From contig NZ_AP014624.1 of NCBI RefSeq assembly GCF_000829375.1, forward strand, positions 1,240,001 through 1,304,000: a stretch of DNA of 64,000 bases, written 5' to 3'. The stretch's first letter is position 1, and each line of letters begins with the position of its first letter. Below, in pieces: positions 49,241-57,346 of the stretch. Below the pieces are notes generated by a model. The model saw only the letters and a program-made list of their open reading frames with translations. It was not told where the DNA came from and searched no databases. The position numbers and the translations under genes are program-made. The stretch is from Chryseobacterium sp. StRB126 (GTDB lineage Bacteria; Bacteroidota; Bacteroidia; Flavobacteriales; Weeksellaceae).

Positions 49241-51676
49241 ATGGCAGAGAGAATAAATTTAGGACAATTTGATATTGACACTAGACAGATTGACGAAAAA
49301 ATAGCAAGCAACAGGCAAAAGATAGACGTACTAAAAGATACAATTAAAGATACTCAGTCTAGTATAAAGGATTATCAGAAGCAAATTGCAGATGTATCAA
49401 AAGAAATTCAACGGCAAAATACTATCCAGGATAAGGCAAATCAAGATCTGGCAAATGGTGTAATATCACAAGAAGAATACAATCAAATAACTCAGGAGGC
49501 ATCAAGAGTTATAAGAGATCAAGAGGTCAACCTTGGTAATTTAATTCAAGCTGAAAGAAGACAACAGATCGAGTTGAACTCAATGCAAAATGATGTTAGG
49601 TCTTTAACCACAGAAAACAGGCAGCTTAATAGGGCTTTAGAGGCTGGTGCCACTCAAATAAGTTCAAGTCATGGAGAATATGAGCAACTTAAAAAAGATT
49701 TAGCAGATGCCAGACAGGTTGCTTACGACTTAGGAGCTGAAATGATGAGGTTGGAAAGATCTGGAGAAACCAACACGGAAAGATATAGGCAACTAAGGCA
49801 AGAATGGAGAAGGGCTTCAGATGACGCAAGAGAACTTCATGACCAAATACTTGAGTTAGAAACTCAAACAAATGATTTCAGAAGAAATGTTGGTAATTAT
49901 ACTAATGGTATTAAAGATGCATTCTCGGAAATAGGAGCGGGATTCACAATGCTCTTAACCGGAGGTTTTGCCGCCGGAATGGCAAAGATAAAAGACGGTT
50001 TAAAATCTGTAAAAGATGGTTTAATAGCCATTAAACTTGAAATGATGTCCAATCCTTTATTGGCTATTGGTATTGTTTTAGCGGCATTGACTACGGGGTT
50101 TATACAAGGGATGCGGGCTGTATTTGAATACAATGCAGAGGTTTCTAAACTTAACAAAGAAATTGAACAACTTACAAATCTTTCAGGTCCTGTTGTTGAT
50201 AAATTAAGAGAATTCGCTACAGCTACGGAAAAAGTATTTGGTAAAGATTTTAAAGATGGAATTCAGGAAATGAATTCTTTAATGAAAGATTTTAATCTGA
50301 CTTCGGATGAGGCTTTTAAAATATATCAGGAGGGTCTAGTTAAAGGTGGCGCTGCTAACTCAGAATTTGGAGACAGTATTAGAGAGTATGGAGTTCTTTT
50401 TGCTCAAAATGGATATTCTGCACAGGAATTTCTTGATCTATTGAATGCGGGTATTGATCTAGACGTTTACACAGATAAGCTTCCTGATGCAATAAAAGAG
50501 GCTGGGCTATCTTTAAATGAACAAACAAAAGCCACACGAGATGCATTAATAAACGCATTTGGGGATACATTTTCAGATGATTTATTAAAAAGGATTAGAA
50601 CAGGGAAAACAACCATTAAACAAGCTGTTGATGAAATATCAATACAAGCGCAAAAGGTAGGATTAAACACTCAGCAAATTGCACAATTAAATGCTGATGT
50701 ATTTAAAGGAGCTGGAGAAGATGCGGGCGGTTTAGTTAAAATAATTGATGCTGTAAACTTAGCTAATAGTAAAGAGACTAAAACATTAACAGATAGCCAG
50801 AAGGCTACAATTGAACTTTCTAATGCTACGGTAGAACTTGAAAAAGCCAAAACGGAAGCTTTCAAATCTGATGTCATTACTGGATTTACAAAAGGGATAG
50901 AGCTCTCATGGATTAAAATTAAAACAGTATTCGTCCAATTAGCCGGAGGGCTTGTGGACATTGTTCTTTGGTTTGATAAACTAACAGGGACTTCTGCTTT
51001 AGCTAAAGCTGTATTTGAAGAACTAGTTAAATATGGAAATGTACTAATTGATGCGTTAGAACCATTGAAAGGTTTATTTAATGATTTATTGGATGCGATA
51101 GGTATTAACACTGATAAAACTGGGGGATGGATAAAAGCTATTATGCAAACCTTGAACCCTTTAAACCTAATAAAGGGAGCTATAGTTTTATTATCAGCTG
51201 CTGTAAAAGGATTTGGAACAATTATTGAAAACAGCCGAGTTCTTATAACAACATTTGCATTAACCGCTAAGAGTCTATTTAACCAAGTAATTAGTGTAGC
51301 TCAAGACCTTAAGAATCTTGATTTCTCTTCTGCTTTGAATAAATTAAAATCCTTTTCTATTTCTAATGAACTTTCAAAAGCGAGAAAAGAAGCGGAAAAA
51401 ATAGTCGCTTTAAATAAACAAAAACCTGCTAAGGAAGAAGAAGACACGACAAGATTTGATACCAAAATTAAAAAAATAACAAAGAAACAGGAGCTTCAGC
51501 AGATGCTGCGGCAAAAGCAGCCGCAGATAGGCAAAAACTTCTCGACAAGCAACAAAAAGAAGCTGAAGCAGCTAGATCAAAAGCCGAAAAGGCAGCTGAA
51601 GCAGCGGCCAAGCAAGACCTTGCTAACGCAAAAGAAAGAGCAAATATCGCAATTCAAGCCACGCAGGCAGAATTAG
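49241..51676 (+). CDS. Tape measure protein, first part (ends in frameshifted tail)
   Basis: 811 residues in this frame. Residues 1-210 are a coiled coil (IDEKIASNRQKIDVLKDTIK; QVAYDLGAEMMRLERSGETN). Hydrophobic segments follow (FTMLLTGGFAAGMAKIKDGL; NPLLAIGIVLAALTTGFIQG), as in tape measure proteins that span the tail lumen and enter the cell. The last 68 residues read KKKLKQLDQKPKRQLKQRPS, Lys/Gln/Arg-rich and unlike the rest, because the coding frame shifts by -1 around an A7 run at 51470-51476. The true protein continues in the other frame to 52968. Confidence 0.8.
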   Translation: MAERINLGQFDIDTRQIDEKIASNRQKIDVLKDTIKDTQSSIKDYQKQIADVSKEIQRQNTIQDKANQDLANGVISQEEYNQITQEASRVIRDQEVNLGNLIQAERRQQIELNSMQNDVRSLTTENRQLNRALEAGATQISSSHGEYEQLKKDLADARQVAYDLGAEMMRLERSGETNTERYRQLRQEWRRASDDARELHDQILELETQTNDFRRNVGNYTNGIKDAFSEIGAGFTMLLTGGFAAGMAKIKDGLKSVKDGLIAIKLEMMSNPLLAIGIVLAALTTGFIQGMRAVFEYNAEVSKLNKEIEQLTNLSGPVVDKLREFATATEKVFGKDFKDGIQEMNSLMKDFNLTSDEAFKIYQEGLVKGGAANSEFGDSIREYGVLFAQNGYSAQEFLDLLNAGIDLDVYTDKLPDAIKEAGLSLNEQTKATRDALINAFGDTFSDDLLKRIRTGKTTIKQAVDEISIQAQKVGLNTQQIAQLNADVFKGAGEDAGGLVKIIDAVNLANSKETKTLTDSQKATIELSNATVELEKAKTEAFKSDVITGFTKGIELSWIKIKTVFVQLAGGLVDIVLWFDKLTGTSALAKAVFEELVKYGNVLIDALEPLKGLFNDLLDAIGINTDKTGGWIKAIMQTLNPLNLIKGAIVLLSAAVKGFGTIIENSRVLITTFALTAKSLFNQVISVAQDLKNLDFSSALNKLKSFSISNELSKARKEAEKIVALNKQKPAKEEEDTTRFDTKIKKITKKQELQQMLRQKQPQIGKNFSTSNKKKLKQLDQKPKRQLKQRPSKTLLTQKKEQISQFKPRRQN

Positions 51677-51690
51677 CTGAGTATATTGCA

Positions 51691-52968
51691 ATGAATGCTG
51701 AAAAACTTAAATCTGATAAAAGGCTTACTCAGGCAAGAGTTAATGAAATTCAAAAATACCTTGATGATGTTCGTGAAAAAATGCTTAAAGCTAATGAACA
51801 GGAGCGTGAGCAAAAGCTAAAATCTCTTGATGAACAATTAGCCGCTGTAAAGGGTAATAGCGAACAAGAGCTAGGTCAGAAAAAAAATCTTGAAGCACAA
51901 AAAGAGGTTGTTCGTAAAGAATACGATACGAAGGAAATTCAAATCGTTAATGATGTTTATGAGAAAAGGAAGGAATTAGACAAGAATTACGAAAAGCAAA
52001 AAGAGGAAACAAGAAACTTAGCTAGAGCTTTAGAATATGAAAGACAGATTTCTGATTTAGAAAAAAATGGGTATACAGAGTTTGAAATTCAAAAGCTTCA
52101 ACTAGATCAACAAGTAGAGCAAAGGCTAACAAGTTTCTTAGAAGAAAATGAGCTAAAAAGACAATTAGATCAAGAAAATTATGATATAAACTCTGAAATA
52201 GAAGCTCAAAGAAGAGAATTAGAAAATCAGATTGCTTTAGAACAAGATGAAGTGAAAAAGCAGAATTTACAAAATCAGCTTAATTCACTAGTAAATATTG
52301 AACAAGACGCGGCAAACAAAAGAAAAGCTATTGAAAAGGCTACGCAAGTTGCAAAACTAGACGCTTTCGCAAGTGCTTTTGGCTCTATCAAAACATTAGT
52401 AGGCGAAGGAACAGCAGACGGTAAAGCAGCAGCTATTGCAGAAACTACTATAAACACTTACAAAGCCGCCCAGGCAGCGTACGCGGCTGGAGCATCTTTA
52501 GGAGGGCCGCTAGGTGCAGTAATGGGACCGATATTAGCAGGTCTTGCTGTTGCATCTGGTTTAAAAAATGTCGCTAAAATTGCAGGTATAGATGCTAGTC
52601 CAAAAGCTGCAGACGGAATGTTAATTGGTCCTTCACATTCTCAAGGAGGTATTTCAATTAAAACACCAGGAGGAATGATTGAAGCTGAAGGAGGCGAGGT
52701 AATAATAAATAAAAAAAGTTCAGCAATGTACCGAGGTGTTTTGTCACATATTAATCAATTAGGCGGAGGTGTTAAGTTTGCTGCAGGCGGAGTATTGGGA
52801 AATATAAGCAGCTTGCCAACTGTTCAAAATACTATAAAACAAAATACAGTAATAACATTAGACGAAGCAGCAGTTATGGACATTGCTCAAGCGGTTTATG
52901 CTGGTAGTCAATCCGGAATAGTTGATTTATCAAATAATAGAGAAATTCAAAACGGAGCAAATTTTTAA
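51691..52968 (+). CDS. Tape measure protein, second part (-1 frame)
   Basis: The -1 frame is open from 51472 and first reads K-N-N-K-E-T-G-A-S-A-D-A-A-A-K-A-A-A-D then KQQKEAEAARSKAEKAAEAA, an Ala/Lys coiled coil typical of tape measure proteins; the first ATG in this frame is at 51691, so the visible 425-residue ORF is only the downstream part. It ends with Gly-rich LGGPLGAVMGPILAGLAVAS and GMLIGPSHSQGGISIKTPGG, the normal C-terminus. One extra A at the run, or a -1 ribosomal slip, gives a protein of about 1240 residues. Confidence 0.8.
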   Translation: MNAEKLKSDKRLTQARVNEIQKYLDDVREKMLKANEQEREQKLKSLDEQLAAVKGNSEQELGQKKNLEAQKEVVRKEYDTKEIQIVNDVYEKRKELDKNYEKQKEETRNLARALEYERQISDLEKNGYTEFEIQKLQLDQQVEQRLTSFLEENELKRQLDQENYDINSEIEAQRRELENQIALEQDEVKKQNLQNQLNSLVNIEQDAANKRKAIEKATQVAKLDAFASAFGSIKTLVGEGTADGKAAAIAETTINTYKAAQAAYAAGASLGGPLGAVMGPILAGLAVASGLKNVAKIAGIDASPKAADGMLIGPSHSQGGISIKTPGGMIEAEGGEVIINKKSSAMYRGVLSHINQLGGGVKFAAGGVLGNISSLPTVQNTIKQNTVITLDEAAVMDIAQAVYAGSQSGIVDLSNNREIQNGANF

Positions 52969-52971
52969 GAT

Positions 52972-53289
52972 ATGAAGGAGGCATTTAAAAGGTTTTGTGA
53001 AAGCCTTAAAAAACAAGAAGATGTAAATATTATAAGAGATACTAAAGCAATTGCTGCTGGAATTGCAAATTTTAAAACAAATAATGAAACAGCTAAAAGA
53101 TATGCAATAGAAAGATTTGAAAAACATTGTAAAAGTTGTAAATTTAGTATCGAAGAGCCTATAGCAGAATTACGTGTTGAAGATAAACATATTCCGGAAT
53201 TATCCGGTAAAACATGTGGAGAATGTGGGTGTATTTTATCGTATAAATTAAGACAATCAGTAAAGAAATGCAGCAGATGGGAACAGTAA
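52972..53289 (+). CDS. Small zinc-binding-like protein
   Basis: 105 residues. KHCKSCKFSIEEP and GKTCGECGCILSYK form two CxxC pairs, and a final CSRWEQ. It likely binds zinc. Starts 3 bp after the tape measure stop and overlaps the next gene by 22 bp. Confidence 0.5.
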   Translation: MKEAFKRFCESLKKQEDVNIIRDTKAIAAGIANFKTNNETAKRYAIERFEKHCKSCKFSIEEPIAELRVEDKHIPELSGKTCGECGCILSYKLRQSVKKCSRWEQ

Positions 53290-53510
53290 AGGAAGCAGTA
53301 CTGAATAACAGAAACTTATTCTATAAATTAAATAAGTGCGGAATCAAGAATATTGAGACCGCACTAGATTATCTTTCTATTTATGAGCAATATGAGAATC
53401 AAAAACATATTGATTCAAGCATGGAACGGAAAAAAGTAGTTGCTACATTTTGTAAAGTGACTGTTAGGACTGTAGAAATAGCTTTGCATACTATGAAAAG
53501 AGCTATTTAG
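53268..53510 (+). CDS. Small helical DNA-binding-like protein
   Basis: 80 residues. MQQMGTVKEAVLNNRNLFYK then RKKVVATFCKVTVRTVEIAL resembles a helix-turn-helix. Ends 4 bp inside the stop of the convergent lipoprotein gene. It closes the rightward block. Confidence 0.45.
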   Translation: MQQMGTVKEAVLNNRNLFYKLNKCGIKNIETALDYLSIYEQYENQKHIDSSMERKKVVATFCKVTVRTVEIALHTMKRAI

Positions 53511-54229
53511 TTATTTTTGTATCTTAAATAGTAATAAGAATTAGACGTTTTATTAATATCAATGTATACATTTTTATTATCTTTAGGATTTAGGAAGTAC
53601 CATCTTGCCCAAGAAGCATCATTCGGGTCTGATGACTGAACTAATTTAAATCTTTCTAAATTATAAGACATAAATTTGTCACTATTATTAAATTGACTTT
53701 CACTACTGGAAAGGAGAACTTGCCATAATCCAGTATTTCCAAAAAAATATTTTAAACTCCAATTGCCATTTCTAAATTCTAATACGCTATTTGTTGTTGA
53801 AACAAGATTCCAACCAGGTACATTACTAATTATTTCATTTGCAGAACTATCCCATCTAATATAAGGAACATCAGGAATATCAGTCACCATAGGATTAACT
53901 ATGATATTTGCATTTATTGAATTGTTCTTATTATCTTTTACTGTAATTAAGGCATTTCCAATCATTGTTGAATAAAATTTACCTTGATTATCTAGATGCC
54001 CAATGTCCGAATTTGATATTGTCCAACTAAAATCACTATTTTTCAAAACAACACCATTAGTTTTTAGTTCAAAATTTATTGTTTTTTTTACACCTGTTAC
54101 ATTAACAGACGCAGGACTTAATTGGGAATTTTCCAAAGTAGGATCAATATATGGAGTTGTACTTATATTGTCACTATTATCAGAACATGAAACAATGATC
54201 GACAAGACAATTATTAGTAATTTCTTCAT
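53507..54229 (-). CDS. Minus-strand lipoprotein with Ig-like domain
   Basis: 240 residues. A short lipoprotein signal, LLIIVLSIIVSCSDNSD, then LSPASVNVTGVKKTINFELK and DFSWTISNSDIGHLDNQGKF, a bacterial Ig-like (BIG2-type) domain at about 40-120. C-terminal part has repeated Trp/Tyr (SWARWYFLNPKDNKNVYIDI). It would sit on the outer membrane. It is the last gene of a minus-strand set inside the prophage, a typical moron position; a surface role, such as exclusion of other phages, is possible. Confidence 0.6.
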   Translation of the reverse strand: MKKLLIIVLSIIVSCSDNSDNISTTPYIDPTLENSQLSPASVNVTGVKKTINFELKTNGVVLKNSDFSWTISNSDIGHLDNQGKFYSTMIGNALITVKDNKNNSINANIIVNPMVTDIPDVPYIRWDSSANEIISNVPGWNLVSTTNSVLEFRNGNWSLKYFFGNTGLWQVLLSSSESQFNNSDKFMSYNLERFKLVQSSDPNDASWARWYFLNPKDNKNVYIDINKTSNSYYYLRYKNN

Positions 54230-54261
54230 GGTGCAATATTTATTATTAATACATGTAGATT

Positions 54262-54867
54262 TTATTTAAACAATTCTTCCGTTTTATTTTTGTTATTAAA
54301 CAAGTTATTTACTGCATTTATATCTAAGCTCTTAATGATATTGTCAAATTCTTGCTCATCGTTTAGAACAAGAAAGAATCCCTTTGTAGTCATAAATTGA
54401 TTACTACTTGAAGTTAATGAATACTCATTACTTAAGATAAACAGATATTTACCATTCAATATTTTAAATCTTGGCTTAATAGATTTTGAAAAGTCTAAAT
54501 TCCATTTTGACCCATAAAGAAAAGCAATGTCGTATTTATCAAATTTAACATCCATTTCTTTATCAAGCTCGGCAACTTTATTTTCGATGGCTGTTTTCTT
54601 CCAATTACTGAAAATTTCTTTGCATTTTAAAATATCTGATTTAAATTTTTCAATATCATTTATCGGGATTAGAATGTCTATTTTTTTTACAATATTATCT
54701 TGAGGGGCAACTCCTAAATATATTTTAGCCCTTTTTTCATTGGGATTATCTGATTGTATATCATATTTTCTGTCTTGAAAATACCCCATTGTATAAGATG
54801 ATAATGTTTCTTGTGTAAAGAAATAAGATGAAAATAAAATAGAAGAAAGTAATAATAGTTTTTTCAT
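54262..54867 (-). CDS. Minus-strand secreted protein
   Basis: 201 residues from the ATG at 54867 (MKKLLLLSSILFSSYFFTQE), a signal peptide; an upstream in-frame ATG at 54882 adds five residues. The mature part is Lys/Asp-rich with NKVAELDKEMDVKFDKYDIA and a beta-like segment (KPRFKILNGKYLFILSNEYS). No family recognised. Same strand as the lipoprotein, 32 bp upstream of it. Confidence 0.5.
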   Translation of the reverse strand: MKKLLLLSSILFSSYFFTQETLSSYTMGYFQDRKYDIQSDNPNEKRAKIYLGVAPQDNIVKKIDILIPINDIEKFKSDILKCKEIFSNWKKTAIENKVAELDKEMDVKFDKYDIAFLYGSKWNLDFSKSIKPRFKILNGKYLFILSNEYSLTSSSNQFMTTKGFFLVLNDEQEFDNIIKSLDINAVNNLFNNKNKTEELFK

Positions 54868-54931
54868 GATTAAAATTTCCACAAAGAAAGGAAATATTTT
54901 TGAAATGTAAATTGAGGGAAACCGTAACTAT

Positions 54932-55141
54932 TTAATTATTTGTATCATTAAGCAATTCACATACACTTACTTTTAAATATTCAGCAATTCGATAAAAGGT
55001 ATCAATGTTTGGCTGTGCGTCATTATTACACCAGCGAGAAACAGATACTTGGCCTACATTAAGGTGTTCAGCAAGTGATTTTTGAGAAACATCTTTTTCA
55101 GCTAAAACTATTTTTATTCTGTTATATTTTTTCTTTTCCAT
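54932..55141 (-). CDS. Small XRE-family repressor
   Basis: 69 residues, almost only a helix-turn-helix: KIVLAEKDVSQKSLAEHLNV then GQVSVSRWCNNDAQPNIDTF and YRIAEYLKVSVCELL. It faces the gene at 55291 across a 149-bp AT-rich region. It could control the minus-strand set and the antirepressor block to its right. A TATCTTTG box lies only 4 bp before its ATG, which would give a leaderless transcript. Confidence 0.75.
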   Translation of the reverse strand: MEKKKYNRIKIVLAEKDVSQKSLAEHLNVGQVSVSRWCNNDAQPNIDTFYRIAEYLKVSVCELLNDTNN

Positions 55142-55145
55142 ATAG

Positions 55146-55153
55146 CAAAGATA
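55146..55153 (-). promoter_or_regulatory. -7 box of a possible leaderless promoter for the small repressor
   Basis: Complement reads TATCTTTG, an exact TAnnTTTG, ending 4 bp before the ATG at 55141, so the start site would fall at or next to the start codon. No TTTG at the usual 19-21 bp is visible. Confidence 0.4.
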
Positions 55154-55248
55154 ATAAATAATATATGTAAGATAATAAAATATATTTCAAATATAAAATT
55201 TAACAAAATTTTAACATTGTGAATAATTATATTTAAAATATAACTATA

Positions 55249-55256
55249 TATATTTG
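55249..55256 (+). promoter_or_regulatory. -7 box for the rightward antirepressor block
   Basis: TATATTTG, exact consensus, 35 bp before the ATG at 55291. The region between 55142 and 55290 is highly AT-rich with several ATATTT repeats; no clean -33 box. Confidence 0.45.
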
Positions 55257-55290
55257 TACTGTAAATAATGAACAAATAAATATAAATAAA

Positions 55291-55602
55291 ATGAAAACTA
55301 TCTTATCAACCATCATGAAAAACGCTTGGAAATTTTTTAGAACAACGGGTATTGAATTTGCCGAGTGCTTGAAAAAAGCCTGGAAGCTTTATCATTTAAC
55401 TGAAAGAATGAAAAAAGGGATTGTAAAATTTTATTTTCAAAAGGTAGACGGAACTATCAGAGAAGCATGGGGAACTTTAAAGGCTGACTTAATTCCGGAA
55501 TCTGGATCTGATTCTAATAAAAAACAAAATGAAACGGTGCAAACTTATTATGATACTGAAGTTGGAGCTTTCAGATGTTTTAAAAAATTGAATTTAGTAT
55601 AA
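55291..55602 (+). CDS. DUF2693-like phage protein
   Basis: 103 residues. KGIVKFYFQKVDGTIREAWG then TLKADLIPESG and YYDTEVGAFRCFKKLNLV match the DUF2693 (SH3-like) pattern common in Bacteroidota phages. The N-terminal 45 residues are an extra amphipathic helix (NAWKFFRTTGIEFAECLKKA). Function unknown. Confidence 0.7.
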   Translation: MKTILSTIMKNAWKFFRTTGIEFAECLKKAWKLYHLTERMKKGIVKFYFQKVDGTIREAWGTLKADLIPESGSDSNKKQNETVQTYYDTEVGAFRCFKKLNLV

Positions 55603-55669
55603 TATATAAAAAATAAAGGCTTTCTGCTCGCAACAGAAAGCCAAGTAAAAACAAATAAATGTCTTTATA

Positions 55670-56170
55670 ATGAATACAAAAGTACAAAAAATAAGCTATT
55701 TAGAAAACGTAAATGTGGAAACTTTAGATTTTTCACTTCATCTAAATGATATTACTGCTTTAGATCCAACTAACGATAATATATTATATCATTTCTGTCT
55801 TTTCAATAAGGACTTAATGTTTTGGCCTTATATGTTCAATAAACTGATTTCGCGTGATGAGTTTTTAGAATTTAAAAATGTTGAAGAATATGCATATAAT
55901 GCCTTGAAAGAAGAACAACTTTCCAGGTTTCAAATTAAATCTATTTGTGATCTTTCTGAGATACTATCAGAAGCAAAGCTATTAAGAGAAATAGGAGTAA
56001 TAAAAAACTATGAATTTGTCGAAATATTCATGCAGGTTAGAGGTAAGCTATTTCAAAAATATTCAGCTATTAAAAAAGCTTATTTGAAAAAGCAGATTAA
56101 AGACAAAGGCATTACTAAGAACAGCGCGCAAAGACTTAGAGCAAAACTTGCTTGTTTAAATGAAAATTAA
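55670..56170 (+). CDS. Hypothetical phage protein
   Basis: 166 residues. KVQKISYLENVNVETLDFSL then LNDITALDPTNDNILYHFCL, with a C-terminal Lys-rich helix (KKAYLKKQIKDKGITKNSAQ). In the same direction and short distance from the antirepressor. Unknown. Confidence 0.4.
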   Translation: MNTKVQKISYLENVNVETLDFSLHLNDITALDPTNDNILYHFCLFNKDLMFWPYMFNKLISRDEFLEFKNVEEYAYNALKEEQLSRFQIKSICDLSEILSEAKLLREIGVIKNYEFVEIFMQVRGKLFQKYSAIKKAYLKKQIKDKGITKNSAQRLRAKLACLNEN

Positions 56171-56187
56171 TATAAAATACAGATAAA

Positions 56188-56931
56188 ATGAAACAATTAA
56201 TTACAATTCAGGAGCATAACGGTAATAATGCCGTTTCTGCTCGTGAGCTTCACAAGTTTTTAGAAAGTAAGCAAGATTTTTCAAACTGGATTAAAAACCG
56301 AATTAACAAATATGGGTTTATTGAAAATCAAGATTATGAGGTTTTCGATAAATTTATTGAAAACCCAAATGGAGGCCGTCCATTGACTGAATATGCCTTA
56401 ACCATTGACTGCGCAAAAGAATTATCAATGGTTGAGGGCAATGAAAAAGGGAAGGAGGCTAGAAAGTATTTCATAGAATGCGAGAAAATTGCAAAGCAGA
56501 ATACATTATCAGCTCCACGCTCTCATAAAGAAGTTATTTTATCCGAACTTAGGTTACTGGAGGAAAATGAAAAGCTTATTAATGAAAATGGAAGGCTTCA
56601 GGAGCGGACGCAATTTGTAGACGTGGTTTTTAAATCTGATGATTTACTTACTATCTCACAGGCTTCTAAAGCGCTGAATTTAGAATATGGCAGAAATACT
56701 CTATGTAAGAGACTTCGTGAGCTTGGAATATTCTTTAAAAATAGCAATGAACCTAAGCAGGAGTATTTAAAAAGAGGGTATTTCCGGGTAAAGGAAAAGA
56801 TTGTAGGTGAGAGAAGTTCTGGAGAAGCAATAATTACAATGCAAACATTCATCACTCAAAAAGGACTCGGATTTATTGCAAAAACTATAGGAGTAGTTGT
56901 TCCGCAAATAAAAAGAATAAAAACAGCATAA
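56188..56931 (+). CDS. AntA/AntB-KilAC phage antirepressor
   Basis: 247 residues. The N-terminal domain (NAVSARELHKFLESKQDFSN then GGRPLTEYALTIDCAKELSM) is AntA/AntB; the C-terminal KilAC-type domain has KSDDLLTISQASKALNLEYG and TFITQKGLGFIAKT. Such proteins bind and inactivate repressors that lack a self-cleaving peptidase. The main repressor at 23086 lacks one, so this could be the trigger for induction; the target is inferred. Confidence 0.9.
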   Translation: MKQLITIQEHNGNNAVSARELHKFLESKQDFSNWIKNRINKYGFIENQDYEVFDKFIENPNGGRPLTEYALTIDCAKELSMVEGNEKGKEARKYFIECEKIAKQNTLSAPRSHKEVILSELRLLEENEKLINENGRLQERTQFVDVVFKSDDLLTISQASKALNLEYGRNTLCKRLRELGIFFKNSNEPKQEYLKRGYFRVKEKIVGERSSGEAIITMQTFITQKGLGFIAKTIGVVVPQIKRIKTA

Positions 56932-56935
56932 AAAT

Positions 56936-56957
56936 AGCCCCTAAATGGGGCTTTATT
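56936..56957 (+). terminator. Terminator after the antirepressor
   Basis: AGCCCC-TAAAT-GGGGCT, perfect 6-bp stem, followed by TTATT, between convergent genes. Confidence 0.7.
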
Positions 56958-57207
56958 ATTTTAATATATCGTTAATTTTTTTATTCATCGATTCTTCTTT
57001 CATTCTCAATTCCCTGAATCCAGATTTTTCCATTGGAAGCTCTCCATTTTTCTTACAAAATTCTAAATATTCATCATACATTTTGTCATCATTCATCTTC
57101 TTTTGATGAGTGTTTATATATGGGTTTGCATGGGCTTTCTTTTTTCCAAACATGGCATTTAGAAACCAATAAAAGCAAAAACATAGAATAAGGAACATTA
57201 TTATCAT
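56956..57207 (-). CDS. Small single-pass membrane protein
   Basis: 83 residues. MIIMFLILCFCFYWFLNAMF is a membrane helix, followed by a basic, polar cytoplasmic tail (KKKAHANPYINTHQKKMNDD). Minus strand among plus-strand genes. Unknown; might be a moron. Confidence 0.4.
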   Translation of the reverse strand: MIIMFLILCFCFYWFLNAMFGKKKAHANPYINTHQKKMNDDKMYDEYLEFCKKNGELPMEKSGFRELRMKEESMNKKINDILK

Positions 57208-57346
57208 GATACGTGCGAATTATTTAATTCGTTAAACAGCATAATTGCTTTATTAATAAGCATGTTATGAGCGGTTTTGACGAACTGTGTTTTAGCAAAA
57301 TTAGTAAAAAAAACATTGAAATTTGTATTAGGTAGAATGGATTTTA

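Noticed and set aside
49241..52968. Two independent tape-measure genes
   Set aside because: The second ORF's frame is open well upstream of its first ATG, and the first ORF's last 68 residues have a composition unlike its remainder; a single gene with a -1 shift is simpler.
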